The notes: a model not told the origin generated them from the sequence alone. DNA of 64,000 nucleotides from CAWAMD01 sp963783045 (GCA_963783045.1 CAWAMD010000005.1:1426001-1490000); one strand, 5' to 3'. Positions 54,221 to 63,346 are shown, counted from the first letter of the stretch. A program made the numbers and translations.

Positions 54221-55105
54221 TCAGCGGACGTTCACCTCGCGGTAGCGCGCCTCCGCGAAGCAGTACAGCCCGAAGGCGAACAGGCCGACCGCGACGGCAC
54301 CGAGCAGCCACGGCCCGTAGGGCTGGTTCGCGAGCCGGGACAGGGCCCCGTCCATCCCCACGGCGTCGTCGGGCTTCACCTGGAAGGCGGCGACGACCAG
54401 CAGCGCCCCGACGATCCCGTAGACCACACCGCGTCCGAGGTAGCCGACCATGCCGAATCGGCCGATCCAGCGACGCTCGCGGCGGCTCATCTCGGCCTGC
54501 TTCAGGTCGTCCTCGAAGTTGCGGGTGACACCGAGGTAGCACTGGTACGCGGCGACCCCGAGCACGATGGCGCCGCCGGCGACGACGATCCACTGCCCGC
54601 CGGGCAGGCCGAGCAGCCGGGCGGTCAGCGCCCGCGATCCCCCGGAGCCACCGGAGCCTCCGCCCGAGCCGCCGGCGCCGCCGCCGCTCCCGAGGAGGAG
54701 CTGCACGGCGTACCAGGCGAACGCGCCGTACAGCAGCGCGCGGAACAGGAAGGAGATGCGCTCGACCACCTTCGCCGCGAGGCTGTCCTTCTCGGAGCGG
54801 TGGAAGAACGTCTGTGCGAGCCGCCAGAGCGCGTACCCGGCCAGCCCGACGGCGACGGCCACCAGCAGGGCGTATCCGAAGGGCTCACCGGCGAGGGAGC
54901 GAAGGGCACCGGTCGTGCCCTGGGTCTGGCCGCCCCTGCCGAGGGCGACCTCGAGGGCGGTGATCCCGATCACGGCGTAGAGCAGCCCGCGAGCCGCGTA
55001 CCCGAGCCGAGCGGCCCGCTCGAGCCACGGGCTGCGCTCGGCACGGGCCGCGGCCTGCCGGCCCGTGGACCGACCTGGGGTGTCGCTGCTGAATACCGAG
55101 CTCAC
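54221..55105 (-). CDS. DUF1206 family membrane protein
   Basis: 294 residues from GTG 55105, chosen over ATG 55153 because GGAGGAAGGGAG stands at a suitable distance. Six membrane segments in three pairs, each with the DUF1206 repeat (RLGYAARGLLYAVIGITALE, RISFLFRALLYGAFAWYAVQ, MVGYLGRGVVYGIVGALLVV). A Gly/Ser linker (GGAGGSGGGSGGSGGS) lies in the middle. Function of the family is unknown. Precedes the PAP2 gene. Confidence 0.82.
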   Translation of the reverse strand: MSSVFSSDTPGRSTGRQAAARAERSPWLERAARLGYAARGLLYAVIGITALEVALGRGGQTQGTTGALRSLAGEPFGYALLVAVAVGLAGYALWRLAQTFFHRSEKDSLAAKVVERISFLFRALLYGAFAWYAVQLLLGSGGGAGGSGGGSGGSGGSRALTARLLGLPGGQWIVVAGGAIVLGVAAYQCYLGVTRNFEDDLKQAEMSRRERRWIGRFGMVGYLGRGVVYGIVGALLVVAAFQVKPDDAVGMDGALSRLANQPYGPWLLGAVAVGLFAFGLYCFAEARYREVNVR

Positions 55106-55367
55106 GAGCGTGCTCCCTTCCTCCGGCGTCGCTACAGAACGTAGGGACGGCATGACGCATCGATGGCGAGCGCGGCGCGATCGAACGGCAGGGTCAGCGG
55201 CGCGGGGCGTTCGAACGGTCGGGAGGCCGAGGGCCGGTCGGCCGCGGTCCGCCGGCCGGGAATCACGGCGGACCTGACCGACCGCCCATGGGCGGAGCCA
55301 TACCGTCGCCCCGCGCTGCTGTGACCGTAGGTATCCCTCGCACTACGCAGAGAAGGAGGAGGGACGC

Positions 55368-55979
55368 ATGGGCACCTGGCAGATCATCGTGATCGCCGTC
55401 GTGGCCGCCGTTCTGGTCGCTGCAGTCGTCGTCGCCGTGCTGCGGACGCGCCGCCGCCGGCGGCTCCAGCAGCGGTTCGGCCCCGAGTACGACCACGTCG
55501 TCCACGACACCGAGCGGCGCGCCGACGCCGAGGCAGAGCTCCACGAGCGGCTCGAACGACGCGAAGCGCTCGACATCCGCCCGCTCAGCACGGACGAGCG
55601 TGAGCGCTACCGCGAACGCTGGCGACGCGTCCAGCACGACTTCGTGGACGCGCCCCGCGACTCGCTGACCCGCGCCGACGCGCTCATCCAGGACGTGATG
55701 CGCGACCGCGGCTACCCGGTCGAGGACTTCGAGCAGCGGGCCGCCGATCTCTCGGTCGACCACCCCGAGGTCGTCACCCACTACCGCGCCGGCCACGACG
55801 CCGTCGCCAACGGCTCGACGACCGGCACGGAGGAGCAGCGCGAGGCGATGCTGCACTTCCGCTCGCTGTTCGCCGCCCTCGTGACCGACCGCGACCAGGC
55901 CACCGAGGTGGACGTGCGCGAGCACGACACCACGGTCGGCTCCCCCACCACCAACGAGCACGACAAGGAGCGCCGATGA
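55368..55979 (+). CDS. Membrane-anchored hypothetical protein, larger member of a tandem pair
   Basis: 203 residues, with AGAAGGAGGGACGC ahead of ATG 55368. One N-terminal membrane segment (IVIAVVAAVLVAAVVVAVLR), then a basic stretch and QRFGPEYDHVVHDTERRADA, common in actinobacterial proteins of this type. A helical domain RWRRVQHDFVDAPRDSLTRA follows, with DLSVDHPEVVTHYRAGHDAV and REAMLHFRSLFAALVT. The same domain makes up most of the next gene, whose start overlaps its stop in ATGA. Function unknown. Confidence 0.7.
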   Translation: MGTWQIIVIAVVAAVLVAAVVVAVLRTRRRRRLQQRFGPEYDHVVHDTERRADAEAELHERLERREALDIRPLSTDERERYRERWRRVQHDFVDAPRDSLTRADALIQDVMRDRGYPVEDFEQRAADLSVDHPEVVTHYRAGHDAVANGSTTGTEEQREAMLHFRSLFAALVTDRDQATEVDVREHDTTVGSPTTNEHDKERR

Positions 55980-56338
55980 CATCCCGACCTGTCGGATCCC
56001 AGCCACAGCGGAGCACGGAGCAGGACACCGCGACGATGGCGTCGGCCGGGTCGTCGACCGGCCACGCCGACGCGCCGGTGCTGCCACAGGCGGTCACCGC
56101 GGACCTGCGCGACCGCTGGCACACGCTGCAGACACGGTTCGTCGACGACCCGGAAGGCACCGTCGAGCAGGCCGACGACCTCGTCGCGGAGACGATCGAT
56201 CGCATCACGGCCGTCTTCGAGGAGCAGCGACGTGACCTCGAGGGCCACTGGCGGCAGGGAGAGGAGGTCTCGACGGAGCAGCTACGCGAAGCGGTGCAGC
56301 GCTACCGGACCTTCTTCGAGTCGATGCTGACCGTCTGA
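55976..56338 (+). CDS. Hypothetical soluble helical protein, smaller member of a tandem pair
   Basis: 120 residues; ATG 55976 overlaps the preceding stop. After a disordered head, RDRWHTLQTRFVDDPEGTVE, QADDLVAETIDRITAVFEEQ and YRTFFESMLTV parallel the C-terminal domain of the preceding membrane protein. It lacks the membrane segment. The two could form a mixed complex at the membrane. Confidence 0.65.
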   Translation: MTSRPVGSQPQRSTEQDTATMASAGSSTGHADAPVLPQAVTADLRDRWHTLQTRFVDDPEGTVEQADDLVAETIDRITAVFEEQRRDLEGHWRQGEEVSTEQLREAVQRYRTFFESMLTV

Positions 56339-56420
56339 CCCTCCATGCGGTGGGCAGCGCCGGCTGGTTGGATCGCGGTGCGCATCACCCGCGACGACCG
56401 ACACGGACGGGAGCACGGCC

Positions 56421-57425
56421 ATGCCCACCGGCGACCGGCTGCCCGGCGGCAAGCTGCCCGCCGCACTGCTGGCGGACCTGCTGCGCCGGGCAGCCCGTCC
56501 CGACCCGTCCGTCGTGCTGGGTCCGATGCCCGGCGAGGATGCCGCGGCCATCCGCACGGACGCGCCGCTGCTGGTCGCGGCGACCGACCCCATCACACTC
56601 ACCGGCGAGGCCCTCGGCGCCTTCGCGGTCACGGTCAACGCGAACGACGTGGCCGTGACGGGCGCCCGACCGCAGTGGTTCCTGGCGACGGTGCTGCTCC
56701 CACCGGGCACCACCCCCGACGCGGTCCGGGCCGTCTTCGACGGTCTCGTCGCGGCCCTCGACCAGCTCGACGCCACCCTCGTCGGCGGCCACACGGAGAT
56801 CACCGCCGCCGTGAACCAGCCGGTCGTCGTCGGCCAGATGCTCGGTTGCACGGACCGGATCGTGCGCACCGGCGGCATGCGGCCCGGTGACGTGCTGCTG
56901 CAGGTCGGCCCTGCGCCGGTCGAGGGCGCCGCCGTGCTCGCGGCAACCGGCGCACCGGCGCTCGCCGACCTCGACCCCGACGTGCTCGATGCCGCCCGTC
57001 ACGCCGCCGACGACCCCGGCATCAGCGTCGTCGATCCGGCGTTGCGGGCCGCCGCACTCGGCGCGACCGCGATGCACGACCCGACCGAGGGAGGGCTCGC
57101 CGCCGGGCTGCACGAGCTCGCCGCTGCCTCCGGCGTCGCGCTGACGATCGACCGCGACGCCGTGCGCTGGTTCCCGCCGGCGATGGCCGTGTGCGACGCG
57201 CTCGGCGCCGACCCGTGGGCCACCATCGCGTCGGGCACGCTGCTGGCGGCCTTCCCGCCGGAGCAGGCCGACACCGCACGGACGGCGCTGGCCGCACTCG
57301 GCGCCCCGGTCGCCGTGCTCGGCTCGGCGGCGGCGGGCGCGGGCGTCGTCGACACGGCGGGCGCGGCCCTCCCCCGGCCCGAGCGGGACGAGGTCGCCCG
57401 GCTGGCGGACCACGAAGGGGCGTGA
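56421..57425 (+). CDS. AIR synthase-related protein (PurM/HypE/SelD/ThiL superfamily)
   Basis: 334 residues from ATG 56421. Pattern of the superfamily: GEDAAAIRTDAPLLVAATDP at the start (Asp ligands for ATP-Mg), VTVNANDVAVTGARPQWFLA, then GGHTEITAAVNQPVVVGQML and ATAMHDPTEGGLAAGLHELA. Closest in style to the HypE-like AIR synthase-related proteins. No hydrogenase or selenium genes lie nearby, so the phosphorylated substrate is unknown. Confidence 0.78.
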   Translation: MPTGDRLPGGKLPAALLADLLRRAARPDPSVVLGPMPGEDAAAIRTDAPLLVAATDPITLTGEALGAFAVTVNANDVAVTGARPQWFLATVLLPPGTTPDAVRAVFDGLVAALDQLDATLVGGHTEITAAVNQPVVVGQMLGCTDRIVRTGGMRPGDVLLQVGPAPVEGAAVLAATGAPALADLDPDVLDAARHAADDPGISVVDPALRAAALGATAMHDPTEGGLAAGLHELAAASGVALTIDRDAVRWFPPAMAVCDALGADPWATIASGTLLAAFPPEQADTARTALAALGAPVAVLGSAAAGAGVVDTAGAALPRPERDEVARLADHEGA

Positions 57426-57439
57426 CCCCCAGACGTGAC

Positions 57440-57470
57440 CCCGGCTGTTGAACGACGGTCAACAGCCGGG
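57440..57470. promoter_or_regulatory. Perfect 12-bp inverted repeat upstream of the TetR gene, candidate operator
   Basis: CCCGGCTGTTGA (57440-57451) and TCAACAGCCGGG (57459-57470) with a 7-nt centre lie 24 bases before the TetR start. The core TTGAacgacggTCAA is the size of a TetR-family operator. It could also act as terminator for the gene ending at 57425. Confidence 0.5.
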
Positions 57471-57493
57471 TGCGTGCCGCTACCCTCGGGTGC

Positions 57494-58096
57494 ATGTGCC
57501 CGCCGTCGCCGACCACCCGAACGCGCCTGTCCGTTCCGGAGCGGCGCGCCCAGCTGCTCCGCCTCGGCGTGCAGCTCTTCTCGGCCACACCCTACGACGC
57601 GATCTCCATCGACGAGATCGCGCAGGCGGCCGGCATCTCCAAGGGGCTGCTCTACCACTACTTCGGCAGCAAGCGGGACTTCTACCTCGAGGTGGTCCGC
57701 GAGGCGGTCGACGAGCTCCTCTCGCTCACCGCACCCGATCCCGAGCTGCCCGCCGACGAGCAGCTCGTCCGCGGCCTGCACGCCTACCTCGACTACGTGC
57801 GTCGACGCCGCGAGGGGTACCTGACGGTGATGCAGGGCGGCATGGGCGCCGACCCCGAGGTGCGGGCGCTCGTCGACCGGATGCGCCAGCGGGTCGTCCA
57901 GCGGCTGCTCGACGGGCTCGGCATCGACGACCCGAGCCCGCGGCTGCTCGTGGGGCTGCGCGGCTGGATCGGTGCCCTCGAGGGCCTCGTGCTCGCCTGG
58001 CTGGAGACGACGCAGGTCGACGACGACGAGGTCGTGACCCTCGGGATCGCGACGTTCGAGGCGATGATGCTGACGCAGGAGTCGCCGGCCGGCTGA
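57494..58096 (+). CDS. TetR/AcrR family transcriptional regulator
   Basis: 200 residues; ATG 57494 (MCPPSPTTRTRLSVPERRAQ) is preferred, as an in-frame ATG is not seen nearer. N-terminal HTH is typical: ISIDEIAQAAGISKGLLYHY followed by FGSKRDFYLEVVREAV. The helical C-terminal domain (LLVGLRGWIGALEGLVLAWL) would bind a ligand. A palindrome 24 bases upstream suggests autoregulation. Possible targets are this gene and neighbours; no efflux pump is adjacent. Confidence 0.83.
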   Translation: MCPPSPTTRTRLSVPERRAQLLRLGVQLFSATPYDAISIDEIAQAAGISKGLLYHYFGSKRDFYLEVVREAVDELLSLTAPDPELPADEQLVRGLHAYLDYVRRRREGYLTVMQGGMGADPEVRALVDRMRQRVVQRLLDGLGIDDPSPRLLVGLRGWIGALEGLVLAWLETTQVDDDEVVTLGIATFEAMMLTQESPAG

Positions 58097-58107
58097 GCGC
58101 CGATCCG

Positions 58108-59337
58108 TCAGCTCGTCCTGGCCCGGCGCCCGTGCAACGGGACGGGGCCCTCGACCAGACGCAGGCGCACCCCCTCCGCGACACGGGTGTCGATCTCCTC
58201 CGGTGCGCCCAAGGGCCGGCCACCCGCGTCGAGGAGCAGGCGGACCGTCGGCCGGTCCGGCCGTTCCGGGTGGACGGCCGTGACGACGCCCCGGGCGCCC
58301 GGCAGCGGACCATCCGTGAGCTCCACCCAGTGGCCCAGCGGGTAGCGCGGCACGGTCGCGAACAGCAGTCCGAGGATCTCGCGGTTGAGGTGGGCGCCGG
58401 CCATACCGGCCATCAGGTCGGCCGCCACGTCGTGCGGCAGCGCCGGCCGGTAGGGCCGATCGGCGGTCAGCGCGCTGTAGACGTCCGCGACGGCGGCGAC
58501 CTCGGCGAGCAGGAGGATCCGCCGCGGGTCGTAGCGGTCATCGGCGTCTCGCGGGATGCGGTTGTGGCCGACGAGCTCGCGCGGGTAGCCGGCGCCATCC
58601 TGGCGCTCGTGGTGCTGGTAGGCGACGTGCGCGGGCAGGATGCTCGCGAGCGGGAGCCGCCGCACCAGCTCGAACCCGAGGCGGGGGTGCTTCTTGACCT
58701 CGTCGAACTCCTCCGCCGTCAGGCGGCCGGGCTTGTCGAGGATCGCGACGTCGATGTAGGTCTTGCCGATGTCGTGGAGCAGGCAGCCGAGCACGAGCTC
58801 GCGGAGCTCCGGGCGCGAGAGCCCGGCGCGCGCCCCGAGCAGCGCGCCGACGGCGGCGACGTTGACGGAGTGCTGGTAGGTGTAGCCGTTGTGCGTCTTG
58901 AGGGTCTCCAGCGTCGCGACGGCGTCGTCGTCGAGCACCTCGCTGAGCAGACGCTCGACGTCGGCGAACAGGCGGTCGACGGCCGACAGCGTCGCGGCGT
59001 CGAGAGCCAGCGCCTGCTCGCCGAGGCGGGCGACGGTCGCCTCGACGCCACCGTCGTGCTCGCCGGCATCCGCGGCACGGACCACGCCCTGGAAGACGGT
59101 CGCCAGGTGCGTGGTCGCGCTCGCCCGCAAGGGGACCGAGATGATGTCGCGCACGACCACGTCGTCGGCAAGCCCGTCACGGACCTGGACCCCGGGGCGG
59201 CCGTGGCGCCGAAGTCCGGCGATGTAGGTGCCGGTCAGCCTGGCACCCGCCCGGAGCAGGACCGTCCCGTCGTCGTCGAGGACGTCCTCGCCGACGACCA
59301 TGCCGGCCCGCAGGTCGTCGACAGCAAGGCGGTACAC
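58108..59337 (-). CDS. HD-GYP domain phosphodiesterase
   Basis: 409 residues from GTG 59337 with GGAGGATC ahead; a longer frame to 59385 adds only unlikely sequence. N-terminal ~110 residues (YRLAVDDLRAGMVVGEDVLD) look like a PilZ-style or DUF3391-like beta domain. Then HD-GYP: HNGYTYQHSVNVAAVGALLG, HDIGK with H188/D189, and HHERQDGAGYP with GYP at 250-252. A C-terminal beta domain of about 90 residues follows. It likely hydrolyses cyclic di-GMP. All key residues are present. Confidence 0.85.
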   Translation of the reverse strand: MYRLAVDDLRAGMVVGEDVLDDDGTVLLRAGARLTGTYIAGLRRHGRPGVQVRDGLADDVVVRDIISVPLRASATTHLATVFQGVVRAADAGEHDGGVEATVARLGEQALALDAATLSAVDRLFADVERLLSEVLDDDAVATLETLKTHNGYTYQHSVNVAAVGALLGARAGLSRPELRELVLGCLLHDIGKTYIDVAILDKPGRLTAEEFDEVKKHPRLGFELVRRLPLASILPAHVAYQHHERQDGAGYPRELVGHNRIPRDADDRYDPRRILLLAEVAAVADVYSALTADRPYRPALPHDVAADLMAGMAGAHLNREILGLLFATVPRYPLGHWVELTDGPLPGARGVVTAVHPERPDRPTVRLLLDAGGRPLGAPEEIDTRVAEGVRLRLVEGPVPLHGRRARTS

Positions 59338-59456
59338 GAAGATCCTCCGTCCGTCACCCCCGTGCGAACGCCCCACGGCGCCCACATCGGCCAGGCACGG
59401 GCGAACTCAAGCGGTCGCGCGAGTCGCCGGGGACGGCCCGCCCTATCCTGAGGGTG

Positions 59457-60221
59457 ATGGGGATCAAGCGTGCCGAGATCCGGCTCTACGGTGACCTGAA
59501 CGAGCTCGCATGGGACCACGACCGGGCCGGCTGGTACCAGGTGACCTTCGACGTGCCGCGCTCGGTCAAGGACGTCATCGAGTCGCTCGGGGTGCCGCAC
59601 ACCGAGGTCGATCTGGTCGTCGTCGACGGTGCATCGGTGGGCTTCGACCACCTCGTCCGTGACGGGGCGCACGTGGCGGTCTACCCGCCCTTCTCGTCGC
59701 TCGCCGTCGACGCCGTCACCCGCGTCCGGCCCGATCCCCCGGCGGCCGTCCGGTTCGTGGCCGACGTGCACCTCGGCACGCTCAGCCGCTACCTGCGGCT
59801 GCTCGGCTTCGACACCTGGTACCGCAACGACACCGACGATGCCGAGCTGGCCGCCGTGTCGGTCAGCCAGGAGCGCATCCTGCTGACGCGCGACCGCGGG
59901 CTGCTGATGCGCCGCGAGGTCCGGCACGGCTACTGCCCGCGCAGCGACGACCCGGTGCTTCAGGCGATCGAGGTCGTCCGGCGCTTCACCCTGTACGGCG
60001 CCCTGTCCCCCTACACGCGCTGCCCGCGGTGCAACGGACCGCTCGTGGACGTGACGAAGGAGGAGGTGGCCGACCGGATCCCTGCCGGCACCCGCCGGAC
60101 GGTCGGCCACTTCCGTCGATGCACCGACTGTGGGCAGGTGTACTGGCGCGGCGCGCACCACCACCGCATCGGGGCGCTCATCGACCGCATCGAGTCGTCC
60201 GCCCCCGACCGCGAGCGCTGA
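59457..60221 (+). CDS. Mut7-C RNAse domain protein with N-terminal ubiquitin-like fold
   Basis: 254 residues; start ATG 59457 (GTG 59454 is also possible). N-terminal ~90 residues (EIRLYGDLNELAWDHDRAGW, VVDGASVGFDHLVRDGAHVA) are the ThiS-like fold found with Mut7-C. The PIN-like nuclease part is FVADVHLGTLSRYLRLLGFD, YRNDTDDAELAAVS and ILLTRDRGLL with its Asp residues. A C-terminal zinc ribbon CPRC..CTDC closes it. Predicted RNase; its RNA target is unknown. Confidence 0.85.
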   Translation: MGIKRAEIRLYGDLNELAWDHDRAGWYQVTFDVPRSVKDVIESLGVPHTEVDLVVVDGASVGFDHLVRDGAHVAVYPPFSSLAVDAVTRVRPDPPAAVRFVADVHLGTLSRYLRLLGFDTWYRNDTDDAELAAVSVSQERILLTRDRGLLMRREVRHGYCPRSDDPVLQAIEVVRRFTLYGALSPYTRCPRCNGPLVDVTKEEVADRIPAGTRRTVGHFRRCTDCGQVYWRGAHHHRIGALIDRIESSAPDRER

Positions 60222-60337
60222 CCCGGCCGAACGCCCCCGCCCCGCCGTCGTGGCCCGTCGGGGACCTCCCTACGGTCGCCTGTGGGTGCCGCGATCCGTA
60301 CCCGCTCGCCCCGCAACACGCCAACGGATGGAATCCC

Positions 60338-61042
60338 ATGCCGGCCGATGTCGAGTTCTTCTTCGATCCCGTCTGCCCCTTCTGCTGGGTCACGTCGCGC
60401 TGGGTCCGGCAGGTGCAGGGGCTCCGGGAGGGCCTGGACGTGGCCTGGCGGTTCATCTCGCTGCAGATGCTGAACGAGGACCAGGGGTACGAGGACAAGC
60501 CCGAGCGCTACCCCGAGGTGCACCACAAGGGGCTGCGCCTGCTGCGGGTCGCCGCCGCGGTCCGCGACGCCCACGGCGAGGACGCGGTCGGGCCGCTCTA
60601 CGCCACGATCGGCCATCACCTGTGGGAGGTGCCGCTCGACAACGTCGACGAGGACGGCTTCGAGGCCATCCTCGAGCATCACGCCGGCCCGACGCCGATC
60701 GCCCCGATCCTCGAGGAGGCGGGCCTGCCGCCCGGCCTGGCCGACGCCGCCGACGACCCGCAGTGGGACGCGACGATCCGGCGCGACACCGAGGAGGCCC
60801 TCGAGCGCGCCGGCGGCGACGTGGGCACGCCGATCCTGTCGTTCTCGCCGCCCGACGGGCCGGCGTTCTTCGGGCCGGTCATCAGCCACGAGCCGTCGGA
60901 CGAGGACGCGCTGCGCTGCTGGGACGCGGTCGTGACCCTCGCGCACTGGCCGGGGTTCGCCGAGCTCAAGCGCGGCCTGCGCCAGTTCCCCGTGACCGAG
61001 CTGACCGCCGCGATCGCCGGCCAGGAGACCGACGTCAGCTGA
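60338..61042 (+). CDS. DsbA-family protein of the mycothiol-dependent Rv2466c type
   Basis: 234 residues from ATG 60338. CPFC active site at C13-C16 in VEFFFDPVCPFCWVTSRWVR is near the N-terminus, without a signal peptide, so it is cytoplasmic. The rest follows the Rv2466c pattern (SLQMLNEDQ, PLYATIGHHLWEV, GDVGTPILSFSPPDG, AFFGPVISHEPSDEDALRCW). Rv2466c reduces nitro drugs using mycothiol; physiological role is probably thiol redox homeostasis. It fits an actinobacterium that makes mycothiol. Confidence 0.85.
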   Translation: MPADVEFFFDPVCPFCWVTSRWVRQVQGLREGLDVAWRFISLQMLNEDQGYEDKPERYPEVHHKGLRLLRVAAAVRDAHGEDAVGPLYATIGHHLWEVPLDNVDEDGFEAILEHHAGPTPIAPILEEAGLPPGLADAADDPQWDATIRRDTEEALERAGGDVGTPILSFSPPDGPAFFGPVISHEPSDEDALRCWDAVVTLAHWPGFAELKRGLRQFPVTELTAAIAGQETDVS

Positions 61043-61111
61043 CCGGTGTTGTCCACCCGTGCGCCGGCCGGCAGACTCGCCCGGCGGCCTCGACGCACGA
61101 AGGAGCCAGCG

Positions 61112-61486
61112 ATGGCGATCGACCCGACCGGACAGGACCTGAAGAACCTGCTCGCCGAGGACCCGGGCGGCGCGGTGTTCATGCTGAACCTGCTGCGCTT
61201 CACGGAGGGCGGTCGCGCGAAGTACGAGGAGTACAGCCGCCACGTCGTCGGCACCTTCCTGCCCCGCTACGGCGGCGAGGTCGTCTACTCCGGCGAAGGC
61301 GGGACCCCGCTGGTCGCCGACACCGGGCAGGCGTGGGACGCCGTCGTCGTGGTGCGCTACCCGAGCCGGCAGGCCTTCCTCGACATGGTGGCCGACCCCG
61401 AGTACCAGCAGGTCACCCACCTGCGCACCGAGGCGCTCGCCGAGGCGGTCCTGCAGCCGACGGCCCCCTGGCGTCCGCGCCGCTGA
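61112..61486 (+). CDS. DUF1330 family protein
   Basis: 124 residues, ATG with AAGGAGCCAGCG ahead. Ferredoxin-like alpha/beta fold: VFMLNLLRFTEGGRAKYEEY, GGEVVYSGEGGTPLVADTGQ, VVVVRYPSRQAFLDMVADPE followed by YQQVTHLRTEAL. This is the DUF1330 pattern, of unknown function. Follows the DsbA-like gene with a 69-base gap. Confidence 0.82.
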   Translation: MAIDPTGQDLKNLLAEDPGGAVFMLNLLRFTEGGRAKYEEYSRHVVGTFLPRYGGEVVYSGEGGTPLVADTGQAWDAVVVVRYPSRQAFLDMVADPEYQQVTHLRTEALAEAVLQPTAPWRPRR

Positions 61487-61493
61487 GCCGGGG

Positions 61494-62792
61494 TCAGACC
61501 GTGAGCTCGTGACGGCCGAGGGCGCGCACGGCGACCTCCACCGCCACCGCCAGGCCGACCATGCCGGCGAACACGGCCACGTCGCCGGCGGCACTGCGTG
61601 CGATCAGCGTCGCGAGCGCCCCGAAGCAGGCGACGGCACCGAGGACCGGCAGCACACGGCCGGACGCTGCCTCCCCGGCCGACAGCCGCACGTCGGCGAG
61701 GTTCACGACGGCGAAGACGAGCAGGAAGCCAGCGCTGCCCATCGTCGAGATCCGCGTGAGGTCGAACAGGTTCGCGACGACCAGCGTGAGCCCGGCGGTG
61801 ACGAGCAGGCCCTCGATCGGCTCGTTCCACACCGTGCGCTCGAGCTGGGCCGGCAGCTCCCCCGACCGGGCGATCGAGTAGGTCAGCCGTGCCGAGCCGT
61901 ACAGGGTCGCGTTGATCGCCGACGCGGTCGACAGCACGGCCGCCACCGCGATGAGGGCGAACCCGGCCTGGCCGAGGGACGGCCGTGCCGCTGCGGCGAG
62001 CGCGTAGTCGCGGGCAGCGACGATGCGGTCCACCGGCAGCGCGCCCACCGACACCGCCGCGACCGCGATGTAGAGGACGATGACGAAGCCCACCGCCGTG
62101 TAGAAGGCGCGCGGCAGCGTCCGGGCCGGGTCGACGACGTCCTCGGCGCTGTTCGCGATCAGCTCGAAGCCCTCGTAGGCGAGGAAGATCACCATCCCAC
62201 CGGCCACGAGCGACACCGGTGACGACCACTGCGACGGCGCCAGCCGCGCCGGCGTGACGCTCGCGACGCCGACCCCGACGAACAGCACGAGAATGGCGAC
62301 CTTGACGCCGACGACGAGCCGCTCCGCACGGGCGATCACGTCCGCGCTCGCGAGGTTCAACGCCGTGATCCCGACGATCGACGCCGACAGCCAGACATGA
62401 CGGAGCAGTGGCCGCATGCCCGCGGGGAAGAAGCTCGCGGCGTAGCTGCCGAAGGCCGACGCGTACAGCGAGAGCATCGCGATGTAGCTGACCCACAGCA
62501 GCACGTTCACGGCACCGGCGAACAGGCCCGGTCCGAAGGCCTCGTTCACGAACACCACCGTGCCGCCCCGGCGCGGCAACCGGCGCGTCAGCCGCACGTA
62601 GGCCCGTGCGGTGACCAGCGCCACGGCCCCGGCCAGGGCGAAGGCCACCGGCGCCCCGCCCCCGGTGATCTGCACCGACAGGCCGAGGACCGCGAAGATC
62701 CCGCCACCCACCATGCCGCCGACACCGATCGCGACGGCGCCCCACAGCCCGACTCGACGCTCGCCGTCGGTGCCCGCTGGCCCGGGCGTCAC
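61494..62792 (-). CDS. APC family amino acid permease
   Basis: 432 residues from ATG 62792. About 12 membrane segments with the APC signature near the start, WGAVAIGVGGMVGGGIFAVL, and FLAYEGFELIANSAEDVVDP in TM6 and after. Proton-coupled uptake of an amino acid or amine is likely; substrate unknown. Convergent with the DUF1330 gene. Confidence 0.87.
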   Translation of the reverse strand: MTPGPAGTDGERRVGLWGAVAIGVGGMVGGGIFAVLGLSVQITGGGAPVAFALAGAVALVTARAYVRLTRRLPRRGGTVVFVNEAFGPGLFAGAVNVLLWVSYIAMLSLYASAFGSYAASFFPAGMRPLLRHVWLSASIVGITALNLASADVIARAERLVVGVKVAILVLFVGVGVASVTPARLAPSQWSSPVSLVAGGMVIFLAYEGFELIANSAEDVVDPARTLPRAFYTAVGFVIVLYIAVAAVSVGALPVDRIVAARDYALAAAARPSLGQAGFALIAVAAVLSTASAINATLYGSARLTYSIARSGELPAQLERTVWNEPIEGLLVTAGLTLVVANLFDLTRISTMGSAGFLLVFAVVNLADVRLSAGEAASGRVLPVLGAVACFGALATLIARSAAGDVAVFAGMVGLAVAVEVAVRALGRHELTV

Positions 62793-62802
62793 CGGCGACC
62801 GC

Positions 62803-63346
62803 CTAGGGCAGGCGGCCGACGTGTGCCAACGCGCAGCGCACGAGCCGGTCGTGTCCGCCGGTCATCTCGGCGGCCACGTCGGGTCCGACGACGTCCTCGA
62901 CGGACAGCCAGGTGAAGTCGAGCGCGTTCTCGGGGGCCCGGCACTCCCCGTCGACCGGCACGACGTAGGCGAGGCTGACGGCATGGTGGCGGGGGTCCTG
63001 ATACCCGGTGCGGCGCCCGTCGGGGAAGAACTCGGCGACGGTGAACGGCACGGGCGACGCCGGGATCTGCGGCTCGGCGTCGGCACCGAGATCCTTCGTC
63101 AGGTGCCGCCACAGCGCCTCGCGCACGGTCTCGCCGTACATGACCCGCCCGCTGACGACCGCACGGCTGATGGTGCCGTCGGCCATCGCCCGGAGCAGGA
63201 GCCCCACCCGCTCGACCTGTCCGAGATGGTCGTGGCGGACGGGGACCGCGGCGACGTACACGAGCGGGACGCGGTCTCGGACCTCGGAGAGGTCGTCCTC
63301 GGACAGCCATCCCGGGGACGTTCTCGGCAGTGTCTGGGGTGGTCAT
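62803..63346 (-). CDS. DUF4916/NUDIX-like family protein (one apparent frameshift)
   Basis: ATG 63346 starts MTTPDTAENVPG. In a GTCCCCGGG run at 63311-63317 the frame changes, giving WLSEDDLSEVRDRVPLVYVA, AVPVRHDHLGQVERVGLLLR and ISRAVVSGRVMYGETVREAL. This fits the actinobacterial DUF4916 family, which is NUDIX-like. Dropping one C restores about 180 residues. The GRVMYGETVREALWRHLTKD block resembles a NUDIX box only loosely, and several box residues are missing. The homopolymer context suggests a sequencing error. Upstream of the APC gene, 10 bases apart, likely one operon. Confidence 0.68.
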
